Assembly (NCBI GenBank): GCA_946538875.1
Contig: CAMNHD010000023.1
Span: 1 to 11,631, forward strand
Direction of reading: 5' to 3'
DNA: 11,631 nt
From: an uncultured Treponema sp.
GTDB taxonomy: Bacteria > Spirochaetota > Spirochaetia > Treponematales > Treponemataceae
Part shown: positions 1 through 5,581 of the stretch, in pieces
Position numbering within the stretch: the stretch's first letter is position 1
How the letters are laid out: each line of letters begins with the position of its first letter
Notes under the pieces: generated by a model
Told to the model about the DNA's origin: nothing
The model's input: the letters and a program-made list of their open reading frames with translations, nothing else
The model's database searches: none
Program-made: the position numbers and the translations under genes

Positions 1-444
1 GTCAAGTTCTTCCTGGGTGGCTTCGCGGACTGAGACAACCTGAACCTCAAAGTGAAGTGTCTGACCAGCAAGTTCATGGTTTGCGTCAACAGTGATTGTG
101 TCGCCGGAAATCTTTGCAATCTTGACAATCTGTGGTCCGGCAGAAGTCATGGCCTGGAACTGCATTCCGACTTCAACCGGCATATCAGTCTCGAAATCCT
201 CGCGCGGAAGTTCCACCAAAAGGGTTTCGTCATATTCGCCGTAACCGTCAGCCGGAGAAAGAACTGCACTGAATGAGTCTCCCTGCTGCTTTCCTTCGAG
301 CTGTTCCTCCAGCTTAGGAAGAAGGAAGTTGTTGCCGTGAATGTATTCCAAAGGCTGTCCGCCCTGGGTTGAGTCAATCACGTTTCCGTCGTCGCCTTTA
401 AGGGTGTAGTTGATTGCAACTACAGTATTTTTCTGAATCGTCAT
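1..444 (-). CDS. slyD: FKBP-type peptidyl-prolyl isomerase, SlyD-like (3' end outside window)
   Basis: Reading the minus strand from ATG at 444 gives 148 open codons with no stop before base 1, so the C-terminus lies beyond the left edge. The start MTIQKNTVVAINYTLKG is the usual opening strand of SlyD/FKBP proteins. The segment DSTQGGQPLEYIHGNNFLLP, followed by LEGKQQGDSF, matches the FKBP core. The stretch LSPADGYGEYDETLLVELPRE is the start of the insert-in-flap chaperone domain. NHELAGQTLHFEVQVVSV is the conserved return into the FKBP fold. The family catalyses cis-trans isomerisation of prolyl bonds and acts as a cytoplasmic folding helper; many members bind Ni through a His-rich tail, which cannot be assessed here. 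The gene starts 18 bp after the nifU-like stop with only a weak AGGA as ribosome site, so co-transcription is likely. Family assignment is secure; metal handling is unknown. Confidence 0.93.
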   Translation of the reverse strand, partial: MTIQKNTVVAINYTLKGDDGNVIDSTQGGQPLEYIHGNNFLLPKLEEQLEGKQQGDSFSAVLSPADGYGEYDETLLVELPREDFETDMPVEVGMQFQAMTSAGPQIVKIAKISGDTITVDANHELAGQTLHFEVQVVSVREATQEELD

Positions 445-462
445 AAATTAATCCTGTAAAAA

Positions 463-702
463 TTATTCGTCCTGAATTACTTCGTTGATTTCAGGGCAAG
501 TTTCCTTAAGGTAGCGTTCAATACCCATCTTGAGGGTCATTACTGCCATGGGACATCCGCCGCAGGCACCTGTCAAGCGCACGTGGACTTTGTTTTCGCT
601 GTCAATTCCCACGAACTCCATGTCTCCGCCGTCTGCATTCAATTGTGGTCTGAAAGCTTCCAGTGTTTCCCTCACTTTTGTTTCCAGTGATTCATCAGCC
701 AT
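463..702 (-). CDS. NifU C-terminal-domain (Nfu-type) Fe-S cluster scaffold protein
   Basis: A 79-aa protein made almost entirely of one NifU-like (Nfu) domain. LEAFRPQLNADGGDMEFVGI near residues 15-33 is the family signature around the conserved LNADGGD. TGACGGCPMAVMTLKMGIE near residues 44-62 carries the CxxC pair that binds a bridging [4Fe-4S] cluster between two subunits. Such proteins take clusters from the assembly machinery and deliver them to apo-enzymes in the cytoplasm. The length is normal for stand-alone bacterial Nfu proteins, so the N-terminal IscU-like and ferredoxin domains of full NifU are absent by design. The start is supported by AGAAGGAG about 7 bp upstream of ATG. It is first in a probable two-gene operon with the slyD-like gene. 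No isc or suf genes are visible, so the partner system is unknown. Confidence 0.93.
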   Translation of the reverse strand: MADESLETKVRETLEAFRPQLNADGGDMEFVGIDSENKVHVRLTGACGGCPMAVMTLKMGIERYLKETCPEINEVIQDE

Positions 703-733
703 TACTTGCTCCTTCTAACTGTATTCAGGATGT

Positions 734-762
734 ACAATAAAGTATCCTTCCATAAAAGTCAG
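734..762 (-). promoter_or_regulatory. Candidate sigma-70-type promoter for the nifU-like/slyD pair
   Basis: On the minus strand, CTGACT (757-762) and TATTGT (734-739) are separated by 17 bp and lie about 30-60 bp upstream of the nifU-like ATG at 702. Each box matches consensus at four of six positions, so this is a weak candidate. It is supported mainly by spacing, A+T-rich surroundings and the lack of a better option. Confidence 0.35.
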
Positions 763-965
763 GATATTGTGAACTCCGCACGAATAAAGATATTCAATTT
801 TTTAACTTTTGGCTATAGGTTTTTTACTTTTATTCATAAAGAACACGGGGGGACCGCCCCAATTAAGTATTCCACGTAGAAGCACAAACGGCGGGGGGGA
901 TACCTTTTGTCATTTTTCATTACTGGGACCCGCTCAGGTCCTTGCATGTCCGGGCAAAAACCTTA
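763..965. other. Non-coding part of the nifU-asnB intergenic region
   Basis: No convincing gene was found here. The left part (about 780-840) is A+T-rich. The middle carries runs of six G (847-852, followed closely by GCCCC at 856-860) and seven G (893-899). GGACC (926-930) and GGTCC (937-941) form a small 5-bp inverted repeat with a 6-nt loop. An open frame at 809-1051 runs through this stretch but has no ribosome site, no recognisable domain, and ends inside the asnB leader hairpin, so it was not called. Confidence 0.5.
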
Positions 966-994
966 TTGACACAGGCTGTAGGTTTTACTATACT
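966..994 (+). promoter_or_regulatory. Strong sigma-70 promoter upstream of asnB
   Basis: TTGACA (966-971, perfect -35) and TATACT (989-994, five of six for the -10) are separated by exactly 17 bp. The expected start of transcription is near A1001. This is by far the best promoter match in the window. The transcript runs almost immediately into the hairpin at 1008-1062, so full expression of asnB from it would require read-through. Confidence 0.85.
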
Positions 995-1007
995 GAATTC
1001 ATTGACG

Positions 1008-1069
1008 AAGACGTCTGCTTAACGCAATCACTGGCTTTGTGGTTGTGCTAGGCAGACGTCTTTTTTTTT
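1008..1069 (+). terminator. Long hairpin with T-tract in the asnB leader: intrinsic terminator or attenuator
   Basis: The arm AAGACGTCTGC (1008-1018) pairs perfectly with GCAGACGTCTT (1052-1062). Inside it, bases 1019-1031 continue to pair with 1039-1051, with three G-U pairs and one A-C mismatch, leaving a 7-nt loop at 1032-1038. The hairpin therefore has 24 stacked positions with only one mismatch. T1061-T1069 follows, giving a textbook factor-independent terminator. It sits between a strong promoter and the asnB ribosome site (AGGGGTG, 1070-1076). With a start near 1001, the terminated RNA would be about 69 nt. No competing antiterminator pairing is visible, because the hairpin begins at about +8. 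It may attenuate asnB, insulate it, or end a small RNA. Confidence 0.85.
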
Positions 1070-1080
1070 AGGGGTGAAAG

Positions 1081-2820
1081 ATGTGCGGATTTGTAGGAGC
1101 ATTTGATTTGGGAAGCGGTTCAATGCCGGTGGACCAGGGCTTGAAGGAACAGTTGAGAGAGCAGGTTCTTGAGATGTCTAAGAAAATCAGACACCGTGGA
1201 CCTGACTGGAGCGGAGTATATACCGGCGACAATGCGGTTTTGAGCCATGAACGTCTTGCAATTGTGGATCCCCTGAGCGGAAAGCAACCCTTGGTAAGCG
1301 TTGATGGAAAAGTGATTCTTGCCGTGAACGGTGAAATTTATAATCACAAGGAAATCAGGAAACGCTTTGAAGGCAAGTACCAGTTCAAGACAAACAGTGA
1401 CTGCGAAGTTATTATTCCCCTGTATCAGGAGAAGGGAGTCGACTTCCTTGAGAAACTGAGCGGAATCTTTGCCTTTGCACTTTATGATTCTGAAAAAGAC
1501 GTGTATCTGATTGGCCGCGATTCCATAGGTGTGATTCCTTTGTACCAGGGTTGGGACAAGGACGGCCGGTACTATGTAGCCAGCGAGTTGAAGGCACTTG
1601 AAGGACATTGCGTTACAATAGAAGAATTTCCAAACGGGCATTATCTGTACTCACCGGACAAAAAGCCAGTCAGATGGTACAAGCGCAGTTGGGAGGATTA
1701 TTCAGCGGTGGAGGCGGCAAAAAAGGCCTGTGATGCCAAGGGAGATGTCGTCCATCCGGATGTTGTTGAAAAACTTAGGCTGGGACTTGAGACAGCGGTA
1801 AAACAGCAGCTGATGAGTGATGTGCCTTACGGAGTGCTCTTGAGCGGCGGTCTGGATTCCTCAGTGATTGCGGCAATTACGCAGAAATTCAGCAGGCTGC
1901 GGGTGGAAAGCGACGGTAAGCAGAGTGCCTGGTGGCCAAGGCTGCATTCGTTTGCGGTGGGACTCGAAGGTTCCCCGGATCTTGCTGCGGCGTGTAAGGC
2001 TGCGGAGTTTATAGGGACTGTTCACCATGAAGTTCACTTTACGATTCAGGAAGCGCTGGATGCCCTGCCTGACGTCATCTATCATATAGAAACTTACGAT
2101 ATTACTACGGTCAGGGCGTCTACACCCATGTATCTTCTGGCACGTGTGATAAAGTCCATGGGAATAAAGATGGTTCTGAGCGGCGAGGGCAGCGACGAAC
2201 TCTTTGGAGGGTATCTGTACTTCCATAAGGCCCCTGATGCAAAGGAATTCCATGAGGAACTTGTGCGCAAAATCAGCAAGCTGCATCTGTATGACTGCCT
2301 CAGGGCAAACAAGAGCCTGTCAGCCTGGGGTGTGGAAGGCCGTGTTCCATTCTTGGACAAAGAATTTGTCGACATAGCAATGGGGCTGAATCCAAGCGAC
2401 AAGATGAATATCGTTCTGCCGGACGGCACTCAGCGTATGGAAAAGTGGATTCTCCGCAAAGCCTTTGAGGATCTGCTTCCGCCTGATATCTGCTGGAGGC
2501 AAAAAGAACAGTTCAGTGACGGTGTCGGCTACAGCTGGATTGATACCCTTAAGGAAATGACCGCCCGCAAGGTGAGCGATGCGCAGTTTGAGCAGAGGGC
2601 AAAAAGATTCCCGGTGAATACTCCTGTGACAAAGGAGGAATACTATTACCGCGAAATTTTCAGCAGACTCTTCCCATCAGAGAGTGCCGCGCTTACAGTG
2701 CCGCATGAAGCCGGAGTCGCTTGTTCAACCGCAAAGGCCCTTGAGTGGGATGCCGCCTGGAAACAGATGGACGAACCTTCAGGAAGAGCCATTGCCGGTG
2801 TACACAATGCCGCCTACTGA
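1081..2820 (+). CDS. asnB: Asparagine synthetase B, glutamine-hydrolysing
   Basis: A 579-aa cytoplasmic enzyme that makes asparagine from aspartate using ATP and ammonia taken from glutamine. The N-terminal Ntn glutaminase domain (about residues 2-190) starts with MCGFVGAFDL. Cys2 is the nucleophile once Met1 is removed, which fixes the start codon. RHRGPD (38-42) and NGEIYN (83-88) line the glutamine pocket. The C-terminal synthetase domain has the PP-loop SGGLDSS (255-261), which binds ATP, and SGEGSDELFGGY (367-378), the conserved aspartate-binding and adenylation region. Nothing catalytic appears to be missing, and the length is close to E. coli AsnB (about 554 aa). AGGGGTG precedes the ATG by 4 bp. 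The gene stands alone, driven by the strong promoter at 966-994 through a leader terminator, so transcriptional attenuation is a reasonable inference. It converges on the GatB-asparaginase-like gene with only 26 bp between the stops. Confidence 0.96.
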   Translation: MCGFVGAFDLGSGSMPVDQGLKEQLREQVLEMSKKIRHRGPDWSGVYTGDNAVLSHERLAIVDPLSGKQPLVSVDGKVILAVNGEIYNHKEIRKRFEGKYQFKTNSDCEVIIPLYQEKGVDFLEKLSGIFAFALYDSEKDVYLIGRDSIGVIPLYQGWDKDGRYYVASELKALEGHCVTIEEFPNGHYLYSPDKKPVRWYKRSWEDYSAVEAAKKACDAKGDVVHPDVVEKLRLGLETAVKQQLMSDVPYGVLLSGGLDSSVIAAITQKFSRLRVESDGKQSAWWPRLHSFAVGLEGSPDLAAACKAAEFIGTVHHEVHFTIQEALDALPDVIYHIETYDITTVRASTPMYLLARVIKSMGIKMVLSGEGSDELFGGYLYFHKAPDAKEFHEELVRKISKLHLYDCLRANKSLSAWGVEGRVPFLDKEFVDIAMGLNPSDKMNIVLPDGTQRMEKWILRKAFEDLLPPDICWRQKEQFSDGVGYSWIDTLKEMTARKVSDAQFEQRAKRFPVNTPVTKEEYYYREIFSRLFPSESAALTVPHEAGVACSTAKALEWDAAWKQMDEPSGRAIAGVHNAAY

Positions 2821-2846
2821 ATTCCGGTAAGCAGCACGCACGACAG

Positions 2847-5273
2847 TCAGCTTAAGGTGTCGGTTGCGCTCTCCATCAGAGAGTGCAGCTCCTCGTCAGT
2901 GTCAGCAACAAGACATGCCGCAAAGTAAAGGGCAACCACAGATTCCGTTGTCAGAAGCTCCATTGGTGTGACACCTTCGCGCCATACATTGGCCGCAGAC
3001 TCATATTCAGAAAAGTCAACAGAACATTCCTGCTGGGAAGTGCTGTAGAACCTGATGTTATGCTTGCGTCCGGAAAGCAGCAGAGGCTTGAGCGAATAGT
3101 CAGAGTTGCGCATATTGCCCGTGCCTGCCGCATACAGTTCAAGAATCACATTTGTCACAGGGTTTTCGCCCTCGAACATTTTGGAAAGCCTGTAAGACGG
3201 AAGCCCGGGGTACATCTTTATTACCGACAGACGGGAAGCGCTGTCATTCAGGAGATCGGTTATAATTTCCTTTTCCGGGGACTGTACAGTAAGAAATGCA
3301 GCGGAGATGCCGCCTTCGTAGGTGTAAAGGGGAGCCTTCAGGTTCCAGTTGCGGAAGACTTCATCCTTGCGGTTCAGGAATTTTAAGTTGAGCGGTGAGA
3401 ATATATTGTTATTGTAAGCCACAAACACACCGCGCTTTTTTTCCTTGGCAGTCTTGATTGCAAAGTTCAGGTTGAGCCTTGGTTCGTTGCCCTGATTGGG
3501 AAGCGTGGACGACGCAGTAAGAACCACCGGTACCGATGAACCGCCGAAGAGCCAGAACATAAGCGAGGCAGTGTAGGGAAGAGTATCGGTTCCGTGGGTG
3601 ATGACAATACCGTTTGCAATACCGCTTTCTATCTTGAGTTTTACCTGTTCAATCAGCGCGGCCCAGTCGGCAGGTTCAGTCTCTTCACTTAGTACCTGAG
3701 CCACTTCTTCTATCTGCACAGGAAATGATTCTGCTGTGGTGTCAAGCAGGGAGCGGATATTTTCAGCTTTTCCCGCAGTCACCGTACCGTCGGCCTCTTT
3801 GCTGGCACTTATTGCGCCGCCCATGGCAAGAACGTAGATTACGGAAATCTGGAGCCGGTTCTTGATTATCGCCTTGATTGTGGCAGGAGAAGCCCGTCCT
3901 CCGCATTCCTTCATGACGCAGCCGGTAAGATGCTCAAGAGGAGCCATCTGCCCATTTTTAAGACTCTGGACACTGGCGGGATTCTGTTCAAGCACCTTGT
4001 TCACAAAGGGGAGAATTTCCTGGTCAGTGGAAAGCATGATGAGATTTCTGCGTTCAAGCACATCCTCAGGCTCTTCTCCTGTGGTAAAAACATCCTGCAT
4101 CACTTCCTTTGCAATAGGACTAAAGATTTTGCCCTCGTTGAGCATTTTCATTATGCGGCCGAATCTCTGGGCGGTCAGCTTAGTCTGGCGGATAGAGGTC
4201 TTGTGGGCATTAAGAAGCTTCATCAGCTCTCCAGCCATCCAGCGGGCACTCTGCAGAGCCGGTGCTCCGGTTTCAAGGCAGGCCTCAAAATAGTCGGCAC
4301 GGTCTTTTTCGCCGCAGATAAATTCAGCCCTGAGCCGTGAAAGCCCGTAAAGCTTCCGCAGTCTCTGGCGGCGGGCGGCAGGAAGTTCCACCTGGGGGTT
4401 CTGGTGCTCCTCCGGGGAAGCGATGGAGATAGTTACCTTTGGTGTGACCTTATCAAAATGAGCCACACAGTCCCCGCGCAGGTGCCAGGGTTCTGTTGTA
4501 TGGCGTTCCTCAATCCACAGACGGCTTTCGCTATGGAGTGTTCCCCCGCTGGAGAGGGTGTCTTCCTGACGGGTAAGTTCCGTGTTTATGGCATTGCGTG
4601 CAAAATTAAACGAGTTCAGGTTGCGCAGCTTGACCAGATAGGAAGGCTTATGGGGATAGGTGCCGATTGCCACATAAGCGTTTGCCCTGAACGAACTTTC
4701 GCCCAGTTCGCCAAGCACCAGCTTTAGATATGCCATAAGGGTGTATAGTTCCTGCAGGAAAAGCTCAGCCTCTTCACCAACCTCAAACGAAGCGCTGGTC
4801 TTTAGCCTCATGCATGGGCAGCCGGCGTAGGTCCAGTCCATGTGGGCCTGGCTCTGGTTTTTGCCGCGTGTAAGATGTCCGGAATTTTCCTCAATGCGGA
4901 TTTCTTCTATTGTAATAGTCTTGGCTTTCTGGTGGAACATTATGTCCAGGGAGCCACCCTCTGCAATTTTTACAGAAAAACCCGTATAGTTGCGGTCATC
5001 CGGCGGTTCCTGAATGTTTGCGGTCAGATGTTCAAGTTCAGACTGGGCAAGAACCTGTGCTCCCACGGCACGGCTCAAAAGCACAACCTTGCGCAGGGCA
5101 GCCGGTTCTATGCTGACCGATGACACCTTGCGTGCATTATTGTTGCGGTCCTGGAATTCAGCCTTGGCAGTAAGAATGTCGCGTGCCTCGTTTTGTTCAC
5201 CGTCGACAATAAAAACTCCTGGTACAGCAGAAAGAAGAACCCTGACTTCAAGATAGACATAAGACTTATACAT
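2847..5273 (-). CDS. Fusion of divergent GatB-like amidotransferase subunit and L-asparaginase-like domain; catalytic residues altered
   Basis: An 808-aa protein with two recognisable halves. Residues 1-475 follow the full course of GatB, the subunit of Asp/Glu-tRNA amidotransferase that activates the mischarged tRNA. Landmarks are YLEVRVLL (7-14, for GLEVHVQL), EEIRIEENSG (123-132, for the HMEEDAGK region), LRNLNSFNFARNAI (216-229) and a C-terminal YqeY-type helical domain (about 327-474). Residues 476-808 follow cytoplasmic asparaginase: YVLAMGGAISA (480-490), ITHGTDTLPYTA (558-569) and a C-terminal AAGTGN (715-720). The asparaginase nucleophile Thr of TGGTIA is Ala487 here. The second Thr-Asp pair (562-563) is kept, and Lys631 may be the catalytic Lys. 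In the GatB half, His of the LEVHV motif is Arg11, and EEGSLRCDANVS has become GESSFRANAYVA (191-202). The start at 5273 is chosen because the GatB fold begins exactly there. The frame extends upstream to 5477, but those 68 residues come from G+C-rich repeat-like DNA. Amidotransferase or asparaginase activity is not assured. Confidence 0.85.
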   Translation of the reverse strand: MYKSYVYLEVRVLLSAVPGVFIVDGEQNEARDILTAKAEFQDRNNNARKVSSVSIEPAALRKVVLLSRAVGAQVLAQSELEHLTANIQEPPDDRNYTGFSVKIAEGGSLDIMFHQKAKTITIEEIRIEENSGHLTRGKNQSQAHMDWTYAGCPCMRLKTSASFEVGEEAELFLQELYTLMAYLKLVLGELGESSFRANAYVAIGTYPHKPSYLVKLRNLNSFNFARNAINTELTRQEDTLSSGGTLHSESRLWIEERHTTEPWHLRGDCVAHFDKVTPKVTISIASPEEHQNPQVELPAARRQRLRKLYGLSRLRAEFICGEKDRADYFEACLETGAPALQSARWMAGELMKLLNAHKTSIRQTKLTAQRFGRIMKMLNEGKIFSPIAKEVMQDVFTTGEEPEDVLERRNLIMLSTDQEILPFVNKVLEQNPASVQSLKNGQMAPLEHLTGCVMKECGGRASPATIKAIIKNRLQISVIYVLAMGGAISASKEADGTVTAGKAENIRSLLDTTAESFPVQIEEVAQVLSEETEPADWAALIEQVKLKIESGIANGIVITHGTDTLPYTASLMFWLFGGSSVPVVLTASSTLPNQGNEPRLNLNFAIKTAKEKKRGVFVAYNNNIFSPLNLKFLNRKDEVFRNWNLKAPLYTYEGGISAAFLTVQSPEKEIITDLLNDSASRLSVIKMYPGLPSYRLSKMFEGENPVTNVILELYAAGTGNMRNSDYSLKPLLLSGRKHNIRFYSTSQQECSVDFSEYESAANVWREGVTPMELLTTESVVALYFAACLVADTDEELHSLMESATDTLS

Positions 5274-5283
5274 GATACTGTAG

Positions 5284-5311
5284 AATATAACAGTTGGGGG
5301 GATAAATTCAA
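5284..5311 (-). promoter_or_regulatory. Candidate promoter for the GatB-asparaginase-like gene, with C6 tract in spacer and near-leaderless start
   Basis: On the minus strand, TTGAAT (5306-5311) and TATATT (5284-5289) are 16 bp apart, and the -10 is preceded by TG one base away (extended -10). The expected start is near 5276-5278, only 3-5 nt before the ATG at 5273. No Shine-Dalgarno sequence is present in front of that ATG, which fits a leaderless or near-leaderless transcript. A run of six C lies in the spacer. Confidence 0.55.
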
Positions 5312-5315
5312 TATG

Positions 5316-5460
5316 TCGGACGGCACCGCTTTTGGGCCTTCTGCTCATGGCTTCAGACGGGGGTACACGGAATATCCAGTCCCCGCTTTCCGCCACTACG
5401 CTGCCGCTCCGGCCCTCCGGGCTGCCGGCCGGTGTCCGGCATGGCTCCAATCGGGCGTAG
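5316..5460. repeat. G+C-rich, palindrome-rich block, possible dispersed extragenic repeat
   Basis: About 145 bp that are clearly richer in G+C than the A+T-rich DNA on either side. They contain adjacent inverted repeats: GCCC (5412-5415) with GGGC (5419-5422), and TGCCGG (5423-5428) with CCGGCA (5436-5441). More than one frame is open across the block on both strands, but none gives a recognisable domain, which is typical of non-coding G+C-rich repeats. It lies between the promoter of the GatB-asparaginase-like gene and that of the downstream operon. Only one copy is in this window, so calling it a repeat is an inference from composition and structure. Confidence 0.4.
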
Positions 5461-5545
5461 TCTGCATTGGATATCAAAAAAACTGGTTGCAGTTAAAAGA
5501 ATTTGAAAAAAAATTATGCAAATTATATCTCTTTTTAGAATTTTA

Positions 5546-5554
5546 TGATATACT
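5546..5554 (+). promoter_or_regulatory. Extended -10 promoter for the glycosidase-ppx-ppk operon
   Basis: TGATATACT combines TG, one spacer base and TATACT (5549-5554), the extended -10 form that can work without a good -35. The surrounding 60 bp are strongly A+T-rich, and no convincing -35 exists at the right distance. The expected start is near 5561, giving a leader of about 20 nt that includes the ribosome site TAGGAG (5571-5576). Confidence 0.55.
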
Positions 5555-5581
5555 ATAGCAAGTTGCAAAGTAGGAGCTATT

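Noticed and set aside
845..960. Possible tRNA or riboswitch in the nifU-asnB spacer
   Set aside because: No T-loop, anticodon arm or acceptor pairing was found, and the only paired elements are short G+C hairpins; no known aptamer pattern was recognised.
1002..1022. Tiny TTG-started frame in the asnB leader as an attenuation leader peptide
   Set aside because: It has six codons, none for Asn, and no ribosome site ahead of it because transcription starts right there.
809..1051. 80-aa open frame upstream of asnB
   Set aside because: No ribosome site or domain; it runs through the promoter and ends inside the terminator hairpin.
3862..4340. Overlapping 136-143-aa open frames antisense to the GatB-like YqeY region
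   Set aside because: Two different frames open opposite the same coding DNA reflect codon bias, not genes.
5274..5477. 68-residue N-terminal extension of the GatB-asparaginase-like protein from ATG at 5477
   Set aside because: The extension is encoded in the G+C-rich repeat-like block, resembles no GatB sequence, and the promoter and family start both point to ATG 5273.
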